Positions 25,462 to 34,095 of a stretch of DNA of 64,000 nucleotides are shown one piece after another. The stretch spans positions 180,795 to 244,794 of the forward strand of contig NZ_QGHA01000005.1 in the NCBI RefSeq assembly GCF_003148845.1, written 5' to 3'. This DNA comes from Mucilaginibacter oryzae (GTDB lineage: Bacteria; Bacteroidota; Bacteroidia; Sphingobacteriales; Sphingobacteriaceae). The notes below the pieces were generated by a model. The model ran no database searches. It saw nothing but the letters and a program-made list of their open reading frames with translations, and was not told the DNA's origin. Made by a program: the position numbers and the translations under genes. Within the stretch, counting starts at the first letter, position 1, and each line of letters begins with the position of its first letter.

Positions 25462-27018
25462 ATGAAAAAACACACCAAATATTTCACTGGTTTGATGATG
25501 GCTCTTACAGCAATCATTTCGGGCTGTAAAAAAGACTTTTTTGACACACCACCGCAAGATAAGCTTACGCTTGACAATTTCTATCAAACAGCAGATCAGG
25601 TACAGGCAAGTACGCTTATACTCTATAACTCTCCGTGGTTTGATTGGAATAATAAATCATCATGGTGTATAACCGAGTTATTGAGCGGCAACGCGTTTTC
25701 ATATTCGCCGGATGTAATCAACTTCAGTAATTTTTCAGTAACAGGAGATAATACCCAGATTTTGGCTGCGTGGAGCTCGATGTACACAGTTGTTGCACAA
25801 GCGAACGCGCTTATTAATAATTTACCGGCTAAAGTACCGTCTTCAGTTCCGGCAAGTGTGGTTAATAACGCGCTTGGCGAAGCGCATTACATGCGGGCCT
25901 TAGCTTATTTCCATCTTACCCGCATTTGGGGAAATGTGCCTATCGTAACTAACAGTATAGATATGGTAAGCAATTACCAGGTAAATACTAACCCGGTAAC
26001 AGACATTTACAAATTCATTATTAACGACCTGAAGTTTGCCGAAGCTAACTGCACAAGCACCATCAGAACCGGGGCCAACACGCAGGGCCATGTTTCCAGT
26101 GGTTCGGCATCAGCCCTTTTGGCCAAGGTTTACCTGTATATGCAGGATTACACCGATGCGCGTGCCGAAGCAGAAAAAGTGATCAACAGCGGCGAGTTTA
26201 AACTTTATGGTGTAGATATACCGGGGAAGACCTATAACGATTTGTTTAAAACGGCAAATAACAACAACGAAGAATCTATTGCTGCCATGCAGTGGCAGGG
26301 CGGTTCGCCTTACGGGCATGGCAATTCTTTACAAGGTTTTTTTGCTTTCACGCCTCAAATCACCGGTACCGGCGATGGCTTTGGCTCGGTAGTAGGAAGT
26401 ATAGATCTGCTGAACACCTATGAGGCCGGTGATGAAAGACGGAAAGCCACCCTGATGATTCCGGGCGACTATTACGCGGAAATCAACCAGGCGCAGGGCG
26501 GCTTTACAGTGCCCGCCAATGCGGTAACACAGGGCTCTACCATCTTTCTTAAAAAGTATGTTGTGGGTACACCTGCAGACAATGGTGGTAAGGGTGGTTT
26601 TTTATCCGCAGCCAACAATACTTACCTGATGCGCTACGCCGAGGTTTTATTAATTGAGGCCGAAGCTGTTTTAGCCGGGCAAGCAAGCACTGCAAACGCA
26701 GCGGCAATTGTACCCTTCAATAAAGTACGCCAGCGTGCAGGTTTACCGCCACGTACATCGATAACGCTTAATGACATCATGCACGAACGCAGGGTTGAAC
26801 TGGCCTTTGAAGGCGATTACTGGTTTGATCTGGGTCGGATGGACGGTTTCAATTCCAAATCACATCCAAAAGCCATTGCCATTATCAGCAATCAGCAAAG
26901 AGGGCAGTATGTTCCGAAATACACACCGACAGATGCTAATTTTTTGATGCCCTACCCTACTACCGAGGTGGCTTTAAATCCTAAATTATTGGAGCCGCCG
27001 GTTGCCTTTAAGTTTTAA
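25462..27018 (+). CDS. SusD/RagB family glycan-binding lipoprotein
   Basis: A 518-residue lipoprotein (IISGC lipobox, Cys22) that caps the SusC barrel and binds the oligosaccharide. The N-terminal part has TPR-like helices (ANALINNLPAKVP...EAHYMRALAYFHLTRIWGNVPI) and the C-terminal SusD signature is MHERRVELAFEGDYWFDLGRM. It follows susC at 20 bp and shares its transcript. Length is normal. Confidence 0.96.
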   Translation: MKKHTKYFTGLMMALTAIISGCKKDFFDTPPQDKLTLDNFYQTADQVQASTLILYNSPWFDWNNKSSWCITELLSGNAFSYSPDVINFSNFSVTGDNTQILAAWSSMYTVVAQANALINNLPAKVPSSVPASVVNNALGEAHYMRALAYFHLTRIWGNVPIVTNSIDMVSNYQVNTNPVTDIYKFIINDLKFAEANCTSTIRTGANTQGHVSSGSASALLAKVYLYMQDYTDARAEAEKVINSGEFKLYGVDIPGKTYNDLFKTANNNNEESIAAMQWQGGSPYGHGNSLQGFFAFTPQITGTGDGFGSVVGSIDLLNTYEAGDERRKATLMIPGDYYAEINQAQGGFTVPANAVTQGSTIFLKKYVVGTPADNGGKGGFLSAANNTYLMRYAEVLLIEAEAVLAGQASTANAAAIVPFNKVRQRAGLPPRTSITLNDIMHERRVELAFEGDYWFDLGRMDGFNSKSHPKAIAIISNQQRGQYVPKYTPTDANFLMPYPTTEVALNPKLLEPPVAFKF

Positions 27019-27070
27019 GGGCCATTGGCAGTAAAGAACAAATTATATAGTTAGACTAATAATAACTATC

Positions 27071-28237
27071 ATGAAAAAGATCATAGACAAAATATATTAT
27101 ACCATTTACGCCGTTTGCATTACATTAACGGTTTTTAATTCTTCCTGTAAAAAGGATAATGATGGCGGTAAAGGCGCGCCGGTTATTACGCGCGTACGCA
27201 CGGTTAGTAAACAGGATAGTGCCAGTGTGGTTCACCAGGTTACGCTAACAAGTTCTTATACATCTGTAGATGTAAAGCCGGTGGCTTTTGATTCGACGGT
27301 TACGGCAGGCAGGGCCAACGGGCTATATGCCATTATAGGGCAAAATTTGTTAACCACCAGCAGTATCACCATTAATGGCACCCCTGTTATATTTAACAAA
27401 GCCCTTATTAATGATAATGCCGTTATCTTCACCATACCTTTAAATATCCCCTTTCAATCTGCTAATAGTAAAATTACGCTGGTTACCAGTTATGGTACCA
27501 CAACCTTCGGCTTTAGTATTCTTCAACCGCCGCCAACAATAACGGATGCAAGCCAGTTTGCAGGTAACCCCGGCGATATCATTACATTAACAGGCACGGC
27601 GTTCGATAACGTATCGTCAGTGAAATTTGGTACGGCCGCAGGGCAGGTAACAGCAAGCACATCAACACAAATTACAGTAAAAGTACCTGCTAATGCATCG
27701 GGCTTAATTAGCGTAACCACCCCGGGCGGAACGGTAACAGGGCCTGCTGTATCTTATGATGGTATTGCCAAAGCTTATGTAATTCCTTTTGGTTTTAACG
27801 GCATGCTGTATGATGACGCCGTGAATAGCGGAGGCTTTGAATTTAACTTTAATGGTGTAGTGGTAAATAATCAAAGTACCGACATTGTTAAACGAGGAAC
27901 CCACTCTATCATGGTTCAGTACAATGGTAATTATGCCGGTTATGCGGTTGGCGGCAATATCGATCTCACCGGAAAAACGTATGTAAAGTTTTCAATTTAC
28001 GGAGCCAGTACCGGCACCGAAGGGCGGGTGATTAAAGTTGCTTTAAACGATTTTGATAACCGCGCCGTAAACGTGATACTGCACGAGAAAAAATGGTCCA
28101 CTTACGTTATTCCTCTCAGTTTGTTTCAGAATGACAAAGCGCCCGGTATACCCGCTGCCGTAAGCTACATCGGCTTCCAGGATCTGAGCGGCAAAGCGCC
28201 CGAAACCATTTACCTGGATGATATAGGTGTGTTTTAA
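27071..28237 (+). CDS. IPT/TIG-domain surface glycan-binding lipoprotein
   Basis: A 388-residue lipoprotein (Cys after FNSS). An N-terminal Ig-like region is followed by an IPT/TIG domain at about 154-228 (PPPTITDASQFAGNPGDIIT to the VTTPGG strand). The last 150 residues form a beta-sandwich like a carbohydrate-binding domain (GGFEFNFNGVV to IYLDDIGVF). Its place after SusD matches the SusE/F-like surface glycan-binding protein. It should hold polysaccharide at the cell surface for the GH9 enzyme encoded downstream. Confidence 0.88.
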   Translation: MKKIIDKIYYTIYAVCITLTVFNSSCKKDNDGGKGAPVITRVRTVSKQDSASVVHQVTLTSSYTSVDVKPVAFDSTVTAGRANGLYAIIGQNLLTTSSITINGTPVIFNKALINDNAVIFTIPLNIPFQSANSKITLVTSYGTTTFGFSILQPPPTITDASQFAGNPGDIITLTGTAFDNVSSVKFGTAAGQVTASTSTQITVKVPANASGLISVTTPGGTVTGPAVSYDGIAKAYVIPFGFNGMLYDDAVNSGGFEFNFNGVVVNNQSTDIVKRGTHSIMVQYNGNYAGYAVGGNIDLTGKTYVKFSIYGASTGTEGRVIKVALNDFDNRAVNVILHEKKWSTYVIPLSLFQNDKAPGIPAAVSYIGFQDLSGKAPETIYLDDIGVF

Positions 28238-28250
28238 AATATTAATGGTT

Positions 28251-28289
28251 GCAGATGCTGCTATTTTAAAATAGCGGCATCTGCTTTTT
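28251..28289 (+). terminator. Strong intrinsic terminator inside the polysaccharide locus
   Basis: GCAGATGC-T-GCTATTTT pairs with AAAATAGC-G-GCATCTGC: a 16-bp stem with one mismatch and almost no loop, then TTTTTA. It lies between the IPT protein gene and the CBM gene. It should lower expression of the CBM and GH9 genes relative to susCD, or mark the end of the susCD transcript. Confidence 0.88.
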
Positions 28290-28316
28290 ATTTAACAGTG
28301 AAATTATAAAAGTACG

Positions 28317-28856
28317 ATGAAAGCATCGATATGGATACTGGGGTTTATTTTATTAATCTCCGTTAATAAAGTTTCTGCTCAAAAAAACCTGGTGACTAAC
28401 GGAGGTTTTGAGGATGACACAGAGGGATGGGTGAACTATGGCGGCACCGTTACCCCTTACGATTTTAAAGAAGGAAAAAACAGCTGCGCGATCATTGCCC
28501 CCAATACCGAAAAATGGTTAGGATTACACCAGGTTATCAACATACCTAAAAAGGCACCGGCGCTGGAGGTTAGCGCCTGGCTCAAAACAATTAACGTAGT
28601 AAAAGGCTTTGATGACTGGAACGGAGCTATTTTAAACGTGGAGTTCCTGGATGGACGGGAACAAAAAATTGGCGAGTCGGTAAGTGTTGCCCGGCTGGTT
28701 GGCGACCAAAGCTGGCAATTCATCAGTAAAAAGGTAACAATACCTTCGGGGGCTGTAAAGTTTAAAATATTGGCAGCTATGGGCTATGCATCCGGCACTT
28801 TGTTTATTGATGCCGTATCTGCCGAAGTGGTGGTTGCCGACAGCGTGGGGCAATAA
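28317..28856 (+). CDS. Exported carbohydrate-binding module protein (CBM4/9-like)
   Basis: A 179-residue exported protein: signal peptide (WILGFILLISVNKVSAQ), then one jelly-roll domain beginning NLVTNGGFEDDTEGWVNYGG, the typical opening of CBM4/9/22-like modules, and ending GTLFIDAVSAEVV. It has no catalytic domain. It is followed 36 bp later by the GH9 gene, so it probably works with that enzyme as a separate binding protein. It begins 27 bp after a strong terminator. Confidence 0.8.
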   Translation: MKASIWILGFILLISVNKVSAQKNLVTNGGFEDDTEGWVNYGGTVTPYDFKEGKNSCAIIAPNTEKWLGLHQVINIPKKAPALEVSAWLKTINVVKGFDDWNGAILNVEFLDGREQKIGESVSVARLVGDQSWQFISKKVTIPSGAVKFKILAAMGYASGTLFIDAVSAEVVVADSVGQ

Positions 28857-28892
28857 TTCAATTTACTAACTTTAATATAAAGCGTAATAAAA

Positions 28893-30644
28893 ATGATAAA
28901 ACACATTTTCGCTCTGCTCTTGCTTGCTGCGTTAATCAATACCGGCTACGCGCAACAGGAGGCGAATAATATCAGGCTTAATCAGGTCGGTTTTTACCCC
29001 AATACCGCAAAAACGGCCATTGTATATACCGATAAAGAAGCGGATTTTACCATCAAAGCACCGGATGGCACCACTGCATTTTCCGGCAAATTAAAAAAGG
29101 CCTTAAAGCCCGACCTGGAAGGGAAAACTACCTGGATAGCAGACTTTACTTCATTAACTCAACCAGGCACTTATACACTAATGGTGGATGGAGCAGGGCG
29201 GTCATACCCTTTCGTGATACAAGCTGATGCCTATCAAAAATTGGCCAAAGCTTCAATCAAGGCGTTTTATTTTCAGCGGGCTTCAACGCCTCTTCCGGAG
29301 AAATACGCGGGCATCTGGCATCGAAACGAGGGGCATCCGGATACTGCTGTCTTGGTACATCCGTCGGCAGCCGGTAAAACCCGGCCTGCCGGCAGTTTAA
29401 TTTCATCACCGCGGGGCTGGTATGATGCCGGCGACTACAATAAATACATTGTAAACAGCGGGATTACAATGGGCACCTTATTATCGCTTTATGAAGATTT
29501 TCCGGCACAAATGAAATCGGTGCAGCTTGATATACCCGAAACCGGCAACCAATTGCCTGATGTGCTTAACGAAGTTTTGTGGAACCTGAGATGGATGTTC
29601 ACCATGCAGGATCCTGATGACGGGGGTGTATATCACAAACTCACCAACGCCGACTTTGATGGCATGCTGATGCCCGACAAATGCGTTTCGCCGCGATATG
29701 TTGTACAAAAAAGTACTGCCGCCGCTTTGGAGTTTGCAGCCGTGATGGCGCAATCTGCACGCATATTTAAAAACTTCGGGAGTGTTTGTCCGCATCTTTC
29801 CGACTCTTGTTTAACCGCGGCCACCAAAGCATGGCAATGGGCTATGACCAACCGGCAGGTTGCGTACGATCAGGATGAAATAAACCGGAAGTTTGAGCCC
29901 CGCATAACCACGGGCACTTATGGCAGTTTCAGCTTTGGCGAAGAATTTTTTTGGGCAGCCTGTGAACTGTATGTAACCACTAAAGATGAAAACTATTTTA
30001 AAATAACCAGGCTGATCCATGACAATTCTATCGGTGTCCCATCGTGGGGAAAGGTTAAATTGCTGGGTTATTATTCACTGATACGGAACAAAAAAGATGT
30101 TGACGGAATAGCTGAAAGCGATTTACCGGGAATGACCAGCCAATTATTAAATTTTGCTGATGCCATGCTTGAACGTGCCGGAGGATCCGCGTACGGTACT
30201 GTAATGGGATCATCAGCAACAGACTTTAATTGGGGAAGTAACAGCTTTGCTGCAAATGAAGGTATACTTTTAATCCAGGCCTATTTAATTACCCAAAAAG
30301 CAAAATACCTGGCCGGGGCTATCACTAACCTTGATTATCTTTTGGGGAGAAACGGAACGGGATATTGTTATGTAACGGGCTTCGGCACTAAAAACCCGAA
30401 GCACCCGCATCACCGGCTTTCAGTTGCCGACGGTATTACGGAGCCGGTTCCCGGTTTGTTGGTTGGAGGCCCCAACCCAGGCGTACAGGATGGGCAAAAA
30501 TATCCTTCTGCCGTGGCAGACCAGGCATATTTGGATGATGATAAAGCCTATGCATCCAACGAGATCGCTATTAACTGGAACGCGCCGCTGGCTTACCTGG
30601 TTAATACCATCGAGATACTTCGTACCGGTTACAAACCGAATTAA
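28893..30644 (+). CDS. Glycoside hydrolase family 9 endoglucanase
   Basis: A 583-residue exported enzyme. Signal peptide 1-20 (TGYA-QQ), N-terminal Ig-like cellulase domain (about 25-110), then an (alpha/alpha)6 GH9 domain. Catalytic signs: SSPRGWYDAGDYNKYIVNSG with D178 and D181 (base), the HPHHRLS histidine region, and YASNEIAINWNAP with the acid Glu at about 557. It should cut beta-1,4-glucans: cellulose, mixed-linkage glucan, xyloglucan or glucomannan. It is the only hydrolase in this locus, so final breakdown must use enzymes encoded elsewhere. Confidence 0.94.
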   Translation: MIKHIFALLLLAALINTGYAQQEANNIRLNQVGFYPNTAKTAIVYTDKEADFTIKAPDGTTAFSGKLKKALKPDLEGKTTWIADFTSLTQPGTYTLMVDGAGRSYPFVIQADAYQKLAKASIKAFYFQRASTPLPEKYAGIWHRNEGHPDTAVLVHPSAAGKTRPAGSLISSPRGWYDAGDYNKYIVNSGITMGTLLSLYEDFPAQMKSVQLDIPETGNQLPDVLNEVLWNLRWMFTMQDPDDGGVYHKLTNADFDGMLMPDKCVSPRYVVQKSTAAALEFAAVMAQSARIFKNFGSVCPHLSDSCLTAATKAWQWAMTNRQVAYDQDEINRKFEPRITTGTYGSFSFGEEFFWAACELYVTTKDENYFKITRLIHDNSIGVPSWGKVKLLGYYSLIRNKKDVDGIAESDLPGMTSQLLNFADAMLERAGGSAYGTVMGSSATDFNWGSNSFAANEGILLIQAYLITQKAKYLAGAITNLDYLLGRNGTGYCYVTGFGTKNPKHPHHRLSVADGITEPVPGLLVGGPNPGVQDGQKYPSAVADQAYLDDDKAYASNEIAINWNAPLAYLVNTIEILRTGYKPN

Positions 30645-30691
30645 AAACTGTTAAGCATCAGCGCTTACCTATCTAATCAATACTTTCCAGG

Positions 30692-30740
30692 TAAAAAAGC
30701 CGTAGTCAGAACGAAAATTATGCTGATTACGGCTTTTTTA
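30692..30740 (+). terminator. Terminator after GH9 gene
   Basis: TAAAAAAGCCGTA (30692-30704) and TACGGCTTTTTTA (30728-30740) form a perfect stem with an inner GTCAG/CTGAT extension. It can act in both directions and closes both the locus and the minus-strand gene that follows. Confidence 0.9.
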
Positions 30741-30790
30741 CTTAAATATGTCGGCTAAAAACAAACATTCTTTGATTATATTCTCATGAT

Positions 30791-30952
30791 TTATCCGGCG
30801 CTACTGTCATCCTGCAAGTCGTCTGCTGGATAAACCTTGTCTGTTCCGCTGTCAAGTTTCACAGTAACCTTGTCGCCTATCGCATCGGTTACTTCGCCCT
30901 GCCCGTCGGGTGTAACTACACGCTGGCCTTTTAAAAATTCCTGCTCGTTCAT
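30791..30952 (-). CDS. Small hypothetical protein (53 aa), KOW-like
   Basis: ATG 30952 to TAA 30791 encodes MNEQEFLKGQRVVTPDGQGE and on, a 53-residue acidic protein with a short beta-barrel look: RVVTPDGQGEVTDAIGDKVTVKL resembles KOW/SH3-like modules that sense sequence around VxxxxGxGxV. It is cytoplasmic. It lies 30 bp from the broken alcohol dehydrogenase fragment. Function not known. Confidence 0.65.
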   Translation of the reverse strand: MNEQEFLKGQRVVTPDGQGEVTDAIGDKVTVKLDSGTDKVYPADDLQDDSSAG

Positions 30953-30982
30953 ATCAACTAATTTGGGGTTTAGAAACCTGGA

Positions 30983-31234
30983 TTACTCATCGTCTAATGT
31001 CAGCGCGACAAACACCGCCTGTGTCGATTCCTTTTGCTCGGCTGTATCGAAAGCCTCATTGATTTTGGAAAGCGGGAAGCGGTGGCTGATCATCTTCTTC
31101 GTGTTCATCTTCCCTTTACTCAGCAGGTCAAGGCAAATCTGCATTTCCGGGTAAATATCCCAGTAGGAATAACTCGCGCTTGGGATGAGCCTGATCTCAG
31201 TTAACTGGATGTGGGCCCAGTCCAGTTGTATGGA
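30983..31234 (-). pseudogene. C-terminal fragment of zinc alcohol dehydrogenase
   Basis: An open frame ending at TAA 30983-30985 encodes about 83 residues typical of the C-terminus of a medium-chain zinc dehydrogenase (IRLIPSASYSYWDIYPEMQ, then KKMISHRFPLSKINEAFDTA). It has no start and no N-terminal part; its upstream end is joined to a cytochrome c frame near 31229-31236. The matching N-terminus lies at 31706-31858, so both belong to one gene whose middle has been replaced. Confidence 0.8.
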
Positions 31235-31617
31235 TGGGGTGTCATAGCGATATTACCCCAATGCCCGCTGCCTCCAGTAATAACCTTTTTGGCAAGCATG
31301 GAAATATTGGCCTTCGATGCCGGGTACCTGGAAGCCACGTCCTGGAAGGCAGGCCCGATTAGTTTTGAATCTGTATGGTGACAGGTATTACAATCAGACG
31401 AGGCCATCAACTTCTGTCCCATGGCAGAGCCTGCCTCCCCTCCTGTCGGCTCTGTTCCGATTTTCATGACATTGGTATCGGCATCAGAGTTTCTTGCCTT
31501 CGCCGTTACATTCACGGCTTTAGCGCTGTCGCTACCTCCTTTGTTCTCATCGGAAGAGTTGCCCTTACAGGCCGCTACCAAAGCAAGCGGCAACATCAGG
31601 TAATATATTTTTTTCAT
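31201..31617 (-). CDS. c-type cytochrome lipoprotein, C-terminus replaced
   Basis: A 138-residue exported cytochrome c with a lipobox (LALVAAC), a disordered linker and a haem domain: CNTCH (C76, C79, H80) and a likely axial Met at 125 (NIAMTPHP). Authentic sequence appears to stop at MTPHP near base 31231. The final residues YNWTGPTSS come from reading the alcohol dehydrogenase fragment in another frame. The usual last helix of a class I cytochrome is therefore missing, and the protein is probably non-functional or weakened. Confidence 0.75.
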   Translation of the reverse strand: MKKIYYLMLPLALVAACKGNSSDENKGGSDSAKAVNVTAKARNSDADTNVMKIGTEPTGGEAGSAMGQKLMASSDCNTCHHTDSKLIGPAFQDVASRYPASKANISMLAKKVITGGSGHWGNIAMTPHPYNWTGPTSS

Positions 31618-31646
31618 AGTGGTTGGTTTTAATCGGTTTAGATGCT

Positions 31647-31733
31647 TTAATCCCTTCGCTTGGTTCTCCTGATGATGAGGAAAAGCGCTATAACAATGAA
31701 TAATCCTATAAATACAAATGCAAATGGTAGTAA
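31647..31733 (-). pseudogene. C-terminal membrane-helix remnant of an unknown protein
   Basis: A frame ending at TAA 31647 encodes about 28 residues, LLPFAFVFIGLFIVIALFLI followed by IRRTKRRD: a membrane helix with a basic end, typical of the C-terminus of a membrane protein. Nothing upstream continues it; it abuts the alcohol dehydrogenase N-terminus. It lies 29 bp before the cytochrome c ATG, so it was probably the gene before the cytochrome in the donor locus. Confidence 0.55.
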
Positions 31734-31858
31734 CTATCAGAACCGCAGATACAACTGCGCGTTACCCGTACTATGGCATCTTCGGGGTGTAAAATTTCGG
31801 GCATTGGCTTATCTACTTTTCTGATGCGGTAAGGGCCCCGGTAATTCATTGCTAACAT
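31706..31858 (-). pseudogene. N-terminal fragment of zinc alcohol dehydrogenase
   Basis: Starts ATG 31858. The 41 residues from MLAMNYRGPYRIRKVDKPMP through VTRSCICGSD match the N-terminus of zinc-dependent medium-chain dehydrogenases, including the Cys of the catalytic zinc site. After GSD (base 31736) the sequence changes to the membrane-helix remnant and stops at TAG 31706. The catalytic and most of the NAD-binding part is gone. Confidence 0.75.
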
Positions 31859-32289
31859 ATAGGTGGTTTTAACTTTTGTTTAAATATTATTATAGTAGTA
31901 ACTGAATTTATCTAACGTCATAATTACAATGCCATTTACTTTAAGTTAATTAGGTTAAACAAAAAGAAATCAAAACAATACAGTTATAAATAGGTAGAAT
32001 GATTGAATTTTTAGGGGCCAAAACATCGGATATCTGATATGACTTTATTACTAAACAATATTCATATACTGTTGCGCTTGCGTAAATTACGTTAAATAGC
32101 GGTGTTAAGTACCCGATTTCATAAGCCCGGCGCAACAGAAAAAAATACAAACAATTGATTTTAAAATACTTAATCAAAGTAAACCAATAATGGCACGCCT
32201 GTTTCATCGCCTGTTTGGTATACTTCCAAAACTGCATGAGCGATGCCGGTGTTATTTAAACCGAATCCAACAGACAGAAATTATAAATT
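31859..32289. other. Intergenic region without identified gene
   Basis: 431 bp of AT-rich DNA between the divergent broken adh gene and the carbamoyltransferase gene. It must carry the promoter of the glycan cluster, but I see no exact TAnnTTTG element. A minus-strand frame across 31950-32237 lacks any plausible protein features. Confidence 0.45.
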
Positions 32290-34095
32290 ATGTATACCTT
32301 AGGAATAAACGCTGTATTTCACGATTCGGCGGCGTGTTTAATAAAAGACGGACGGCTTATCGCGGCAGCGGAAGAGGAAAGGTTCACTCACTTCAAACAC
32401 GGCAAAAGGCCGGTACCATTTTCAACCTGGGAACTACCCTTTCATGCCATTGATTATTGCCTGCGCGTAGCCGACATCCATATCAATGATCTAGATCATG
32501 TAGCTTATTCGTTCGATCCTTATCTTCTGATAGGCGAACAATATCGTGGCAAGCCAACTATAGCGATACCCTTTGAAAACAACGAAAAAATTGATAGCAA
32601 TGATTGGTTGAACGTATGGGACCCGCTGTTTTTGTCTTCCATTATTAACGCGCGTGCGCAGCTTAATGATGGTTACCCCCATCATTTGCAAAAACGCTTT
32701 ATAGGCGCAAACATACAACCGGAGCAATGGCATTATGTGGAGCACCATGTGGCTCATGCCGCAAGCGCCTTTAACTGTTCGCCTTTTAATGAGGCCGCGG
32801 TAATGACGGTTGACGGGCGTGGTGAACTGGCTACAACAACTTATAATTTGGGCAGCGGCCAGCAGCTAACACGCATAGGCCAGGTAAACATGCCGCATTC
32901 TTTAGGTTTACTTTACGAACAGGTAACAACTCACCTCGGCTTCCTGCACTCGTCGGACGAGTACAAGGTTATGGCTTTGGCGTCTTATGGGAATACCGAT
33001 TTTGTGAAAGACTTTCGGGAGATGATCAATTTAAGCGGCCAGGGGCAATACACCATTACCAATCAAAATTTCACGGAGCGTTTTGGTGCCCAACGGTTGC
33101 GCCACCAGGAATTTACCGCCCATCATTTCAATATCGCGCACTCGCTGCAACTGGTATTGGAAGAAACTTTGCTTGATATTACCGGTTGGCTGCAAAAAGA
33201 AACCGGCTCGGCAAACTTGTGCATGGCAGGCGGTGTAGCCCTTAACTGTGTGGCTAACGCACGTATCAGAGATGCGAAAGCTTTCAGTAACATTTGGGTG
33301 CAGCCCGCATCCGGCGATGATGGTACTGCCTTAGGTTCAGCATTATGGATAGATGCCCAGCAAAGAAAAAGTAATGAACGCGAATTTGTGATGAATCACG
33401 CCTACTGGGGGCCGGAATACAACGACGATGAAATTGAAAAATTCATGAAGTGGTGCAAGGTGCCTTACCGCCGCATGCAAGATATAGCCGAAGAAACGGC
33501 CGAAGTGCTTGCGCAGGATAAAATAATAGGCTGGTACCAAAACCGGATGGAGTTTGGCCCCCGGGCTTTGGGCAGCCGCTCCATATTAGCATCTCCCATT
33601 AATCCGGAAATGCAGGCGCGCCTGAATGAGGTAAAAGACCGTGAAGATTTCCGTCCGGTGGCGCCGGTTGTGCTTGAAGAGGAAGCCGCCAACTGGTTTG
33701 AAGGTGCGGAATATTCGCCGTTTATGTTATTTATATACGATGTAAAGGCCGATAAAGCCGACCGCATCCCCGCAGTACGGCATACCGATGGCACAGCGCG
33801 GATCCAAACGGTAAACGAACAGCAAAACAAAAAATATTATGATCTGCTAAAGGCCTTCTACCGCAAAACCGGTGTTCCGGTATTGATCAACACTTCGTTC
33901 AACACGCTTGGCAAACCTATAGTTTGTACGCCGCGCGATGCTATCGAGTGTTTTTGGAGCTCCCCTTTTGATGCTTTGATCATTGGTTCATTTATAATCG
34001 AAAAAAATGCAGATATCCGTAATTATACCAACATACAGGCGGCCGCAGTTACTCAGGAATTGCTTGAAAGCGCTGCAGCAGCAGTTGCTGAATAA
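32290..34095 (+). CDS. NodU/CmcH-type carbamoyltransferase
   Basis: A 601-residue enzyme that carbamoylates a hydroxyl, usually of a sugar, using carbamoyl phosphate and ATP. The N-terminal Kae1-like domain starts GINAVFHDSAACLIKDG and has the metal-site histidines in EHHVAHAASAF (H152, H153, H156); ASGDDGTALGSALW follows. The C-terminal domain has EFGPRALGSRSILASP and LINTSFNTLGKPIV. About 25 residues extend past the usual C-terminus, and these codons overlap the next gene by 89 bp. It heads a cluster of glycosyltransferases, so the target is probably a surface sugar or a glycosylated metabolite. Confidence 0.93.
   Translation: MYTLGINAVFHDSAACLIKDGRLIAAAEEERFTHFKHGKRPVPFSTWELPFHAIDYCLRVADIHINDLDHVAYSFDPYLLIGEQYRGKPTIAIPFENNEKIDSNDWLNVWDPLFLSSIINARAQLNDGYPHHLQKRFIGANIQPEQWHYVEHHVAHAASAFNCSPFNEAAVMTVDGRGELATTTYNLGSGQQLTRIGQVNMPHSLGLLYEQVTTHLGFLHSSDEYKVMALASYGNTDFVKDFREMINLSGQGQYTITNQNFTERFGAQRLRHQEFTAHHFNIAHSLQLVLEETLLDITGWLQKETGSANLCMAGGVALNCVANARIRDAKAFSNIWVQPASGDDGTALGSALWIDAQQRKSNEREFVMNHAYWGPEYNDDEIEKFMKWCKVPYRRMQDIAEETAEVLAQDKIIGWYQNRMEFGPRALGSRSILASPINPEMQARLNEVKDREDFRPVAPVVLEEEAANWFEGAEYSPFMLFIYDVKADKADRIPAVRHTDGTARIQTVNEQQNKKYYDLLKAFYRKTGVPVLINTSFNTLGKPIVCTPRDAIECFWSSPFDALIIGSFIIEKNADIRNYTNIQAAAVTQELLESAAAAVAE

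Noticed and set aside
31950-32237. 95-residue minus-strand frame upstream of the carbamoyltransferase gene
   Set aside because: AT-rich, no credible start region, no family signs.
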